64,000 bases of DNA from an uncultured Oscillospiraceae bacterium (GTDB lineage: Bacteria > Bacillota > Clostridia > Oscillospirales > Acutalibacteraceae). How positions within the stretch are numbered: the stretch's first letter is position 1; every line of letters begins with the position of its first letter. The stretch covers positions 62,001-126,000 of the forward strand of contig CASEMN010000001.1 in the NCBI GenBank assembly GCA_949289045.1. Direction: 5' to 3'. Both the position numbers and the translations under genes were made by a program. Shown one piece after another: positions 1-8,131 of the stretch. Under the pieces are notes generated by a model that saw nothing but the letters and a program-made list of their open reading frames with translations, did not search any database and was not told the DNA's origin.

Positions 1-24
1 AAAATATTTAGGGAGATTGGAAGA

Positions 25-570
25 ATGTTGTTTTTCTATCTAAGCGCACTTGACACGCAAGAAGAACGTACAAAATTTGAAGAGATTTATAAAAAGCATG
101 GCAAACTTATGAAGTACGTTGCCTATAATATCCTTCGTGACGATTCTCTTGCGGAAGATGCTGTACATAACGCATTTTTGAAATTAATAAAATATTTAGA
201 TAGAATTGATGATGTTGATTGTCACAAAACTAAAAGTTTCGTCGTTATAGTTACTGAAAGCGTATCAAAAGATATGTATGCGAAACGTAAAAGGGAAGCG
301 ACAGTTAATATTGAAGATAACGAGCAGGAAATGGTAACTGATCCACCCGATTTTGAAAGTGTAGATACGCAGGTTATAGCTGATGCCATAGGTAAACTTC
401 CCGAAATTTATAGAGATGCACTTATTTTGAAGTATGTACACCAGTATAAGGATGCCGAGATAGGAGAGCTTCTTGGCATAAATCCGGCTGCGGTACGAAA
501 AAGATTACAGCGAGCAAAGGAAAAATTGGCATTGATACTGGGGGAAGAAGGAGTTTTTAATGTATCGTGA
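25..570 (+). CDS. ECF-type RNA polymerase sigma factor
   Basis: Sigma-70 family protein of 181 aa, the usual size for an extracytoplasmic-function factor. Region 2 lies at about residues 20-95 (FEEIYKKHGKLMKYVAYNIL, then DDSLAEDAVHNAFLKL) and region 4 at about 118-170 (LPEIYRDALILKYVHQY, then the helix-turn-helix IGELLGINPAAVRKRLQRAK). There is no region 1 or region 3. The stop overlaps the start of the next gene by 11 bases, so the pair is translationally coupled. That partner is a one-pass membrane protein, the usual layout of an ECF factor and its regulator. The regulon is unknown. Confidence 0.88.
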   Translation: MLFFYLSALDTQEERTKFEEIYKKHGKLMKYVAYNILRDDSLAEDAVHNAFLKLIKYLDRIDDVDCHKTKSFVVIVTESVSKDMYAKRKREATVNIEDNEQEMVTDPPDFESVDTQVIADAIGKLPEIYRDALILKYVHQYKDAEIGELLGINPAAVRKRLQRAKEKLALILGEEGVFNVS

Positions 571-1264
571 CTTTAAATCCGAAGAGAAATTGATCGACGC
601 TCTCAACATCTATCAGGAAAAGTGGGTAGAATCCCTTCCTGATGATAGTGAGCTTGAGCATATTACTTTTTCTAAAAAATTTGAAAATAGAATTCATAAG
701 CTTTTGATTAATAAGGAAAAAGAGCAAAAAGAAAATAAAGATGGTAGTGTTATATATTTTTCCACTACCTTTAAAAGAGTTACGTCTTTACTGCTTGCTT
801 CGGTTATGTTTGTAGTTATTGTACTTTTTGGCGTAACGGCATTGAGGGAAACGTTTTTCGGATTTTTGAAAGAATATAATAGTAATGATACAGCTACTGT
901 TATTTATCCGCTTGACGATCCTTCGTATAATCCATATATAGCTTTTGAGGAAAGTCATTTTGCTTACATCCCTACAGGTTTTGAGAGAACTACATATAAT
1001 TACAGCACGCAATTTTTCCATCAAGAATATACTAATGAGGATGGAAATTATATTCAAATTCATCAAGAGCAAGTAGGCGGAGGCGTTCTTATATTAGATA
1101 CTGAAAACAGTGAGATAATAAAATTGGATCTATTTGGCAGTAACGCCTTTTATTATGAAAAAAATGGAAATCACCTTTATTGGCAACACGGTTCCTCTTA
1201 TTATTTAATGATTAGTGACATTCCGATTGAAGAAATGCTAAAAATTGCTCGATCGTTATACTAA
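560..1264 (+). CDS. DUF4367-type membrane protein, putative anti-sigma partner
   Basis: Protein of 234 aa with a charged cytoplasmic N-terminus of about 73 residues, one transmembrane helix at about 75-95 (TSLLLASVMFVVIVLFG) and an extracytoplasmic domain. The C-terminal half (IPTGFERTTY..., EYTNEDGNYIQIHQEQ, ILDTENSEI) resembles the DUF4367 domain often encoded beside ECF sigma genes in Clostridia. Its start overlaps the sigma gene. It is probably a membrane-bound regulator of that factor, but no zinc-binding anti-sigma motif (HxxxCxxC) is present, so anti-sigma activity is inferred from context. Confidence 0.7.
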   Translation: MYRDFKSEEKLIDALNIYQEKWVESLPDDSELEHITFSKKFENRIHKLLINKEKEQKENKDGSVIYFSTTFKRVTSLLLASVMFVVIVLFGVTALRETFFGFLKEYNSNDTATVIYPLDDPSYNPYIAFEESHFAYIPTGFERTTYNYSTQFFHQEYTNEDGNYIQIHQEQVGGGVLILDTENSEIIKLDLFGSNAFYYEKNGNHLYWQHGSSYYLMISDIPIEEMLKIARSLY

Positions 1265-1347
1265 ATTGTTTATTTCTATATAGTTTTTCGTTATTAGCTG
1301 ATTAACTAACTGAAAACAGCTTTATTTAAGTGTATTATAATTACTGC

Positions 1348-1387
1348 AAAACCACGTAAACGAATTATTTGTTTACGTGGTTTTTTG
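1348..1387 (+). terminator. Intrinsic terminator of the sigma/DUF4367 operon
   Basis: The perfect inverted repeat AACCACGTAAAC / GTTTACGTGGTT has a ten-base loop and runs directly into a T tract. It lies 85 bases after the DUF4367 gene. Confidence 0.88.
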
Positions 1388-1406
1388 CGTGCTTTTTTGT
1401 GTGTTC

Positions 1407-1466
1407 TTGTAGTAATTCTGTCACGTTAGCGTTTTGTTGATTTTGTAGTGATTTTGTCACATTATC
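1407..1466 (+). promoter_or_regulatory. Pair of 24-base direct repeats, possible operator or promoter elements
   Basis: Two imperfect copies of TTGTAGTRATTYTGTCACRT, each followed by TWRYC-like bases, lie at 1407-1430 and 1443-1466, 36 bases apart. They sit 67-126 bases upstream of the secreted-protein gene. The repeats are seen directly; a role as regulator binding sites is inferred. Confidence 0.45.
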
Positions 1467-1532
1467 ATTTTTCTTTTCGTTATATTAATGGGGAGTGGGA
1501 AATAGTTTAACTAAAGTGAAAGAGGGAGAAAA

Positions 1533-1973
1533 ATGTTAAAAAAAATACTTTGCATTTTAATGTGTCTTGTAATGTTTATGTCTTTTAATACTATCGCTTT
1601 TGCTGCGGATCTCGATACCGCAGAAACTATGGAAGTACAACCTCGTTTCAGTTATATTAATTCTGTGTTTACAAGAATAGAATATGTGGGTAATGGTAAA
1701 GTAAATTGTTTCGCATATGCAACAGGATATGACGGTGTGACTACAAAAATGGGCATAGATGTATATCTTCAGAAAAAGGTTCTTTTATGGTGGGTAAATA
1801 CCGATTATGAATGGCATACCCTTGCTCCCGGACATTATGCTGAGATTAAAGCTTATAACTATGTTCTTCCTTCTAAAGGAACTTACCGTGTAAAGGCGAC
1901 TATCACTGCATATTATGGATCGGTAACTGAGACTTGCGAATCAGAAAGCAAGCAATATACATACGGCGGATAA
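1533..1973 (+). CDS. Small secreted protein of unknown function
   Basis: Protein of 146 aa with a clear Sec signal peptide: positive start MLKK, hydrophobic core CILMCLVMFMSFNTIAF, probable cleavage after AFA near residue 24. The mature part, about 120 aa, is rich in Tyr and Thr with alternating hydrophobic residues (CFAYATGYDG, GTYRVKATITAYYGS) and looks like a small beta-sandwich. No family was recognised with confidence. An RBS (AGAGGGAGAA) precedes the ATG, and a strong terminator follows, so it is a single-gene unit. The direct repeats upstream suggest specific regulation. Whether the ECF factor upstream controls it is unknown. Confidence 0.75.
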   Translation: MLKKILCILMCLVMFMSFNTIAFAADLDTAETMEVQPRFSYINSVFTRIEYVGNGKVNCFAYATGYDGVTTKMGIDVYLQKKVLLWWVNTDYEWHTLAPGHYAEIKAYNYVLPSKGTYRVKATITAYYGSVTETCESESKQYTYGG

Positions 1974-1996
1974 ACAAAACTGAATAAGTTTTCAGC

Positions 1997-2038
1997 GGCG
2001 CAGGATATAAAAGCTCCCTTATCCTGCGCCCATTTTTT
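1997..2038 (+). terminator. Intrinsic terminator of the secreted-protein gene
   Basis: Perfect 10-bp stem GGCGCAGGAT / ATCCTGCGCC followed by CATTTTTTT. Confidence 0.9.
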
Positions 2039-2116
2039 TGCCTTTTTGACGATTCAATTCCACAAAAAGTAACTTTATTTTATAAAATATTGTCAACTTG
2101 TTTTAGATGATTTTCC

Positions 2117-2145
2117 TTGAAGTAAAAAACTCAATATTGTATAAT
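2117..2145 (+). promoter_or_regulatory. Sigma-A-type promoter of the NuoE/F/G-like operon
   Basis: TTGAAG at 2117-2122 and a perfect TATAAT at 2140-2145 are separated by 17 bases. The start codon is 50 bases downstream, preceded by AAGGAGG. Confidence 0.7.
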
Positions 2146-2194
2146 ATCAATTACGTACGAGTTTTATAAAAAAAGGATAAGGAGGTTTTTTCGG

Positions 2195-2695
2195 ATGCCT
2201 TGTAACTGCAACGGAACTAACGATGTAAAGATGCAGCAGCTTCAGGCTGTTCTGGATCATTACAAAGAGGTGCCCGGTAGTCTTATTACAATTCTGCAAA
2301 AGACTCAGGACATCTACGGTTATCTCCCGGCTGAGATAATTATGCTCATTTCGAAAGAAACTAAAATCAAGCCTGCAAAGATTGTAGGCGTAGCCACTTT
2401 CTACGCTCAGTTCAGATTTGAGCCGGTAGGAAAATATCTTATTATGCTTTGTCAGGGAACCGCCTGCCATGTTAACGGTTCTGAGCGTATCGCCCAGACC
2501 ATTGAACAGGAGCTTGGCATTAAAGACGGTGAAACCACAAAGGACGGACTTTTCACCCTTAAAAACGTTGCCTGCCTTGGCTGCTGCAGCCTTTCTCCGG
2601 TAATGATGATAAATGATGAAACATACGGCACACTTACCCCTGAAAAGGTAAGAAAGATTTTGGCCGAGCTTAAAACAAAGGGGGAAGAGGAATGA
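2195..2695 (+). CDS. NuoE/HydC-like [2Fe-2S] subunit of an NAD(P)H:ferredoxin oxidoreductase
   Basis: Thioredoxin-fold [2Fe-2S] protein of 166 aa, homologous to complex I subunit NuoE and to HydC/HndA of bifurcating hydrogenases. Cluster ligands are visible as CQGTACHVNG (C-x4-C) and CLGCC (C-x3-C). The N-terminal helical bundle (LQAVLDHYKEVPGSLITILQ, then IYGYLP) is typical of the family. It is the first gene of a three-gene operon, overlapping the NuoF-like gene by 4 bases (ATGA). It probably relays electrons near the flavin subunit in a soluble cytoplasmic complex. The short Cys-containing start MPCNCNG is unusual. Confidence 0.9.
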   Translation: MPCNCNGTNDVKMQQLQAVLDHYKEVPGSLITILQKTQDIYGYLPAEIIMLISKETKIKPAKIVGVATFYAQFRFEPVGKYLIMLCQGTACHVNGSERIAQTIEQELGIKDGETTKDGLFTLKNVACLGCCSLSPVMMINDETYGTLTPEKVRKILAELKTKGEEE

Positions 2696-4446
2696 AAATA
2701 GTTGTAGGACAGGGAAGCTGCGGTATTGCAGCGGGAGCCGGTAAAGTTTACGAGGCTCTTGAAAACGCTATTAAAGCAAAAAATAGCTCTTCCGAGCTTA
2801 CTATAACCGGTTGTATAGGTATGTGCTACCTTGAGCCCATCGTTGATATTTATGATAATAACGGAGAGCTCCACCGTTTTGTAAAGGTTGATGCTTCAAA
2901 GGCTGAAGCTCTTGTAGATGCCGCTGAATCAGGTGATTTTTCCGCTGTTGCAGATATTGCTATAACAGATGATGATAAAGCATTCCTCGACAAGCAGACA
3001 AGAATTGCTCTTCGTCACTGCGGTGTTATAAATCCTGAGGATATCGACGATTATATCGGCGATGACGGTTATCAGGGACTTAAAAAAGTAGTTTGTGAAA
3101 TGACTCCCGAAGAGGTCATCGAGGAAATCAAGATTTCCGGTCTTGCAGGACGCGGTGGTGCAGGTTTCCCAACATGGTTTAAGTGGAACGCTGCAAGGAA
3201 CTCAAAGGGCGATAAGAAATATCTTATCTGTAACGCCGACGAGGGTGACCCGGGCGCATTCATGGATAGAGCCGTTATCGAAGGCGATCCTCATAACCTT
3301 ATTGAGGGTATGCTTATTGCGGCTTATGCAATCGGCGCAAGCGAAGCGGTTGTATATGTCCGTGCTGAGTATCCCCTTGCAATTAAACGTCTTGAGAATG
3401 CTATGGAGCAGGCAAGAGAGAAAGGCTATCTTGGACAGAACATTCTCGGCACAGGCTTCTCCTGTGATATGAGAATCAAGGCTGGCGCCGGTGCTTTCGT
3501 CTGCGGTGAGGAAACAGCTCTTATCGAATCCCTTGAGGGACAGAGAGGTATGCCCAGACTTAAACCTCCGTTCCCGGCAGAAAGCGGATACTGGCACAAG
3601 CCTTCAAATATCAATAACGTTGAAACCTTTGCAAACGTTGCGTGGATTATCATTAATGGCGGCAGTGCTTTTGCAGCAATGGGAACTCCCAACAGCAAGG
3701 GTACAAAGGTTTTCGCTCTTACAGGTAAAATCAACAGAGGCGGACTTGTTGAAATTCCCATGGGTAAAACTCTCCGCGACGTAATTTTTGATATCGGCGG
3801 AGGAATCCGTGACGGTAAAGAGTTCAAGGCTGTCCAGATGGGCGGACCCTCCGGCGGATGTATTCCCGCATCACTGCTTGATACTGTTATCGACTACCGT
3901 GAGCTTGCCGCAACAGGCGCAATCATGGGTTCAGGCGGAATGGTTGTTATGGATGAAAGCACCTGCATGGTAGGTATGGCTAAATTCTTCCTTGACTTTA
4001 CCGCCAAAGAGTCCTGCGGAAAGTGTGTTCACTGCCGTCTCGGAACAAAGAGAATGCTTGAAATTCTCACAAGAATCGTAAACGGCGAAGGTAAGCAGGG
4101 CGACGTAGAGCTTCTTGAGGAGCTTTGCTACAGCATCAAGGACGGCGCTCTCTGCGGTCTCGGACAAACTGCTCCGAACCCTGTTCTTACTGCTATCAAG
4201 TATTTCCGCAGTGAATACGAAGCACATATCGAAGAGAAAAAATGTCCCTCACACGAGTGCGTTTCTCTTCTCACATATTCAATTGATGCCGATAAATGTA
4301 AAGGCTGCACACTCTGTGCTAAGAAGTGCCCCGTGGGTGCTATTTCCGGTGAGCTTAAATCTGCTCATAAGATTGACCCCGAAGCATGTATCAAGTGCGG
4401 ACAGTGTAAGAGCGTTTGCCGCTTCGGCGCAGTTGACGTTGATTAA
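2692..4446 (+). CDS. NuoF/HydB-like NADH-binding flavoprotein subunit
   Basis: Protein of 584 aa. Domain order: N-terminal [2Fe-2S] thioredoxin-like domain (QGSCGIAAGAG, TGCIGMCYLEP; residues 1-85); NuoF core with FMN and NADH sites (GRGGAGFPTWFKW, CNADEGDPGAF, GAGAYVCG-like GAGAFVCGEETALIESLEG); a [4Fe-4S] motif ESCGKCVHCRLGTKRM; and two C-terminal [4Fe-4S] ferredoxin motifs (CKGCTLCAKKCP, CIKCGQCKSVC). This is the HydB/HndC layout, longer than bare NuoF. NADH oxidation or reduction at FMN is the expected role. It is cotranscribed with the NuoE-like and NuoG/GltD fusion genes. Codon choice suggests strong expression. Confidence 0.93.
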   Translation: MKIVVGQGSCGIAAGAGKVYEALENAIKAKNSSSELTITGCIGMCYLEPIVDIYDNNGELHRFVKVDASKAEALVDAAESGDFSAVADIAITDDDKAFLDKQTRIALRHCGVINPEDIDDYIGDDGYQGLKKVVCEMTPEEVIEEIKISGLAGRGGAGFPTWFKWNAARNSKGDKKYLICNADEGDPGAFMDRAVIEGDPHNLIEGMLIAAYAIGASEAVVYVRAEYPLAIKRLENAMEQAREKGYLGQNILGTGFSCDMRIKAGAGAFVCGEETALIESLEGQRGMPRLKPPFPAESGYWHKPSNINNVETFANVAWIIINGGSAFAAMGTPNSKGTKVFALTGKINRGGLVEIPMGKTLRDVIFDIGGGIRDGKEFKAVQMGGPSGGCIPASLLDTVIDYRELAATGAIMGSGGMVVMDESTCMVGMAKFFLDFTAKESCGKCVHCRLGTKRMLEILTRIVNGEGKQGDVELLEELCYSIKDGALCGLGQTAPNPVLTAIKYFRSEYEAHIEEKKCPSHECVSLLTYSIDADKCKGCTLCAKKCPVGAISGELKSAHKIDPEACIKCGQCKSVCRFGAVDVD

Positions 4447-4460
4447 AGGAGGAGAAGCAA

Positions 4461-7400
4461 ATGTCATTTGTCACAGTTAATATAGACGGATATGAAGTAT
4501 CCGTACCTGCCGGCAGCACTATTCTTGAAGCTGCCGAAGCTGCAGGAATAAAAATTCCTACTCTTTGCTACGACAAGAGAGTCGCTCTTTACGGAGCCTG
4601 CGGCCTTTGCACAGTTGAGGCAGAGGGAATACCGAAGCTTCTCAGAGCCTGCTCCTCAAAGGTAAGCGACGGAATGGTTATCCATACTGATACAGAAAGA
4701 GTTAAGGGCTCCAGAAAAGTTGCTCTTGAACTTCTTATAACAGACCACGACGGCGACTGCATGGGTCCCTGTTCACTGGCTTGCCCTGCCGGAACTGACT
4801 GTCAGGGATATGTTGGGCTTATCGGAAACGGTGAGTATAAAGAGGCTGTAAAGCTTATTAAAGAAAAGCTTCCTCTTCCCGCATCAATCGGACGCATTTG
4901 TCCTCACCCCTGTGAGACAGCCTGCCGCAGACAGCTTGTTGAAGAGCCTATTTCAATTGCATGGCTCAAGAGCTTTGTAGCTGATAAGGATCTTAAATCA
5001 GACGATAAATATATGCCTGAGATAGCTCCTTCAACAGGAAAGAAAGTTGCCGTAATCGGCGGCGGCCCTGCTGGTCTTACAGCTGCATATTTCCTTACAG
5101 TAAACGGACATGCAGTAACTGTTTTTGATAAAATGCCCAAGATGGGCGGTATGCTTCGCTACGGTATTCCTCAGTACAGACTTCCTAAAGAGGTTCTCGA
5201 CCTTGAAGTAAAGTCCATTGAGGATATGGGCGTTAAGCTCGTAAACAACTTTGAAATCGGTAAAGACGGCACATTCGCTTCAATCAGAGCTGAATATGAC
5301 GCTGTACTTGTAACAATCGGTGCATGGAGTGCAAGCTTCATGGGCGTTAAGGGCGAAGATATTGACGGCGTTCTCGGCGGAATTGATTTCCTTCGCGATG
5401 TCATTCTCGGCCAGCCTGCTGATATCGGTAAAAAGGTAGCAGTTGTCGGCGGCGGTAATACAGCAATGGATGCCTGCCGTACAGCAGTACGCCTCGGAGC
5501 TGAGGAAGTATACGTAATTTACAGACGTACAAGGGATGAAATGCCTGCTGAGGATATTGAAATCACAGAGGCACAGGAAGAGGGAGTAATCTTCAAATTC
5601 CTTACAAATCCTGTTGAGATAATCGGCGAAGACGGCAAGGTAAGCAAGATTAAGCTTCAGAAAATGGAGCTTGGAGAGCCTGATGCAGGCGGACGCAGAA
5701 GACCTATGCCCATTGAAGGCGCATACGAGGAACTTGATGTCGATACAGTTATTATGGCTATCGGTCAGGGAATCAACGCCAAGGGCTTTGAAGAGCTCGA
5801 GCTTACAAGAAAAGGCACAATCGCAGCTGACGAAAAGACATTCAGAACCTCTATGGAAGGTGTCTTTGCAGCCGGCGACGCAACAAATAAGGGCGCAAGC
5901 ATTGCAATTGAGGCAATCGGCGAAGCTCAGAAGGCTTCAACAGTTATCAGCGCATATCTTTGCGGTGTTGATATTGAGTATAAGAAGCCATTCTATGTAG
6001 AGCGTACAGTAACTGCTGAGGAATTTGCAGACAGAAAGAAGATGCATAGACCTCAGATGCCGCACCTTTCTCCCGATGAGCGCAAGCACAATTTCGAGGA
6101 GATAGTAAAGGGCTACACTGAAGAGATGGCAAAGCAGGAGGCTTCAAGATGCCTTGAGTGTGGATGCCACGACGTTCATGAGTGTAAGCTTGTAAAATAC
6201 GCAAATGATTATGATGTTGTTCCTCAGCGTTTTGTTGGTGAAAAGCATATCCGCAAGCACGCACAGACTCATCCCTTCATTGAGCGTAACGAAGATAAAT
6301 GTATTCTCTGTGGACTTTGCGTAAGAGTCTGCGACGAGGTAATGGGCAGAACAGCTCTCGGTCTTGTAGGCAGAGGCTTTGACACAGTTGTTGCTCCTGC
6401 ATTTAACGTACCTCTTGAAAAGAGCGACTGCGTATCCTGCGGTCAGTGTGTAAACCTCTGTCCCACAGGTGCTCTTCGTGAAATTCTTCCCGTTGCAAAA
6501 TCTGTTCCCGTTGCTGAGGATGTTACAAGAACAACCTGTTCTTTCTGCTCAGTGGGATGTCAGATAGACCTTACCTCAAAGGGAAATACACTCTTCAGAG
6601 CTATTCCTGCAGGTGATGACGGACTTCTCTGCGGCGGCGGACGTTTCGGCTACGGCGAAACACAGTCTGATAAGAGAATCAAGAGCGCAATGGTAAGAAA
6701 GAACGGTGTTCTTGAAAAAGCAGCTCTCGATGAAGCTGTTGAGGCTGTAAAGGATGCCCTCAAAAAGTATTCTTCCGATGAAATCGCCGTTTCAGTTTCC
6801 GAAAGATATACCCTTGAGGAAGCTTATATGATTAAGAAGTATGCAAATGAAGTTCTCGGTACTGATAATGTATTCTCATTTGCAGCTGTTAAGAGCGGAG
6901 TAAAGGATGTTCTCGGAGTAAACGCTTCTTATAATACTCTTGACGAGCTTCAGAAGACCAATCTTATTGTTCTCATTGGAGCCGACGTTATCGGAGCTGG
7001 TCTTATAGCCGGAATGAAGATAAAGAAGGCTGTTGAAGGCGGAGCAAAGCTTGTTGTAATCGGAAATAAGGATACACAGGCAGACGAGTGGGCATACAGA
7101 AAGTATTCTACAAATGATGTTTCATTCCTTACAGATGCCTATAAAGTAATAGCAGGCGAGGATGCAGGCGATGCAGATGTCAAAGAGTTTGCGGAGCTTT
7201 ACATGAACGCTAAGAATGCTATGATAGTTATTCAGCCCAACATGGTATCCTATGACTGTGCAAAGGCTGCTGCTATGCTTGCTAAGAAGAGCGGTCATAT
7301 CGGAAAGGCTCACAACGGACTTATCCAACTTAAGATGGGCGCAAACTCTCAGGGACTTGATATTCTCGGAGTTAAACCTTACAGTGATATTGATGCTTCA

Positions 7401-7901
7401 AAGGTTAAGGCGATGGTAGTATTCGGCGAAGTAATGCCCGACTCGGTCAATAAGCCTGAGTTCCTTGCTGTTCAGGAAGTGCTCATGAGCGCTTCTGCTG
7501 AAAAGGCAGACGTTGTTCTTCCTGCTTCAACCTTTGCTGAAAGCAGCGGTACATTTGTATCAGCTGACAGAAAGCTCAATAAGGTCAATAAGGCTATTGA
7601 ACCTCTTTGCGGTGCAGATAATCTTGCAATTATCCGCAAGCTTGCAGGGGATGCAAAGGGATTTGCCTTTGAAAACGACTTCCAGGTATTCAGTGATATC
7701 TGCAAGAATGTTGAAGGCTTTGCCGGCGCTTCAAAATGTGCCTGCTGCGGAAAGCACAGTATCTATTGGCCCGTTTCTGGAAGTCCCGTACTTGTACCTT
7801 CTGATTGCGGCGAAGTTACCGAGCTTCCTGCAGGCGAAATAGCTGCTGCTCCCTTTAAAGCAAACGCTATAAAGAGAAGCTTCGCAGCTAAGCTTGGTTA
7901 A
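4461..7901 (+). CDS. NuoG-like/GltD-like fusion subunit, probable bifurcating transhydrogenase (Stn-type)
   Basis: Protein of 1146 aa with an unusual order. Residues 1-75 are a NuoG-type [2Fe-2S] domain (LCYDKR, GACGLCTVE). Residues about 95-500 are a glutamate-synthase small-subunit/NfnB-like flavoprotein with two Cys clusters (CSLACPAGTDC, CPHPCETACRR), an FAD fold (VAVIGGGPAGLTAA), an NADP fold (VAVVGGGNTAMDA) and GVFAAGDA. Residues about 600-670 are two ferredoxin clusters (CILCGLCVRVC, CVSCGQCVNLCP). Then comes a NuoG/molybdopterin-like domain starting CSFCSVGC, without an H-cluster motif. The order agrees with what I recall of StnA from Sporomusa, where the complex links NADH, NADPH and ferredoxin. 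A formate-dehydrogenase-like role is less likely. RBS AAAGGAGGAG lies 14 bases after the previous stop. Confidence 0.85.
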   Translation: MSFVTVNIDGYEVSVPAGSTILEAAEAAGIKIPTLCYDKRVALYGACGLCTVEAEGIPKLLRACSSKVSDGMVIHTDTERVKGSRKVALELLITDHDGDCMGPCSLACPAGTDCQGYVGLIGNGEYKEAVKLIKEKLPLPASIGRICPHPCETACRRQLVEEPISIAWLKSFVADKDLKSDDKYMPEIAPSTGKKVAVIGGGPAGLTAAYFLTVNGHAVTVFDKMPKMGGMLRYGIPQYRLPKEVLDLEVKSIEDMGVKLVNNFEIGKDGTFASIRAEYDAVLVTIGAWSASFMGVKGEDIDGVLGGIDFLRDVILGQPADIGKKVAVVGGGNTAMDACRTAVRLGAEEVYVIYRRTRDEMPAEDIEITEAQEEGVIFKFLTNPVEIIGEDGKVSKIKLQKMELGEPDAGGRRRPMPIEGAYEELDVDTVIMAIGQGINAKGFEELELTRKGTIAADEKTFRTSMEGVFAAGDATNKGASIAIEAIGEAQKASTVISAYLCGVDIEYKKPFYVERTVTAEEFADRKKMHRPQMPHLSPDERKHNFEEIVKGYTEEMAKQEASRCLECGCHDVHECKLVKYANDYDVVPQRFVGEKHIRKHAQTHPFIERNEDKCILCGLCVRVCDEVMGRTALGLVGRGFDTVVAPAFNVPLEKSDCVSCGQCVNLCPTGALREILPVAKSVPVAEDVTRTTCSFCSVGCQIDLTSKGNTLFRAIPAGDDGLLCGGGRFGYGETQSDKRIKSAMVRKNGVLEKAALDEAVEAVKDALKKYSSDEIAVSVSERYTLEEAYMIKKYANEVLGTDNVFSFAAVKSGVKDVLGVNASYNTLDELQKTNLIVLIGADVIGAGLIAGMKIKKAVEGGAKLVVIGNKDTQADEWAYRKYSTNDVSFLTDAYKVIAGEDAGDADVKEFAELYMNAKNAMIVIQPNMVSYDCAKAAAMLAKKSGHIGKAHNGLIQLKMGANSQGLDILGVKPYSDIDASKVKAMVVFGEVMPDSVNKPEFLAVQEVLMSASAEKADVVLPASTFAESSGTFVSADRKLNKVNKAIEPLCGADNLAIIRKLAGDAKGFAFENDFQVFSDICKNVEGFAGASKCACCGKHSIYWPVSGSPVLVPSDCGEVTELPAGEIAAAPFKANAIKRSFAAKLG

Positions 7902-7916
7902 TTTAATATCAATAAT

Positions 7917-7946
7917 AAGCGGCCGTTCCGATAGCGGCCGCTTTGT
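7917..7946 (+). terminator. Hairpin terminator after the Stn-like operon
   Basis: Stem AAGCGGCCG / CGGCCGCTT with a nine-base loop and a short T run. The stem is GC-rich, but the tail is weak. Confidence 0.65.
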
Positions 7947-8131
7947 AAGTTATACAAAGCTGTAATTTTTTTGATTTTTAAATTCTTTTACAGCGAAAAA
8001 TAATATTTTTTGCAATATTTAGCAATTATTAATTAAATTATTAAATTTTTCTTGATTTTAATTTGCTTTAGTTGCATTTTATGGGCAATTATGATAATAT
8101 TATGTGGAAAAAATTAATTGGAGGGAATACC

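Noticed and set aside
4461..7901. [FeFe]-hydrogenase HydA as third subunit
   Set aside because: The H-cluster motifs (TSCCPxW, MPCxxKxxE, ExMxCxxGCxxGG) are absent; the C-terminal domain is NuoG/molybdopterin-like.
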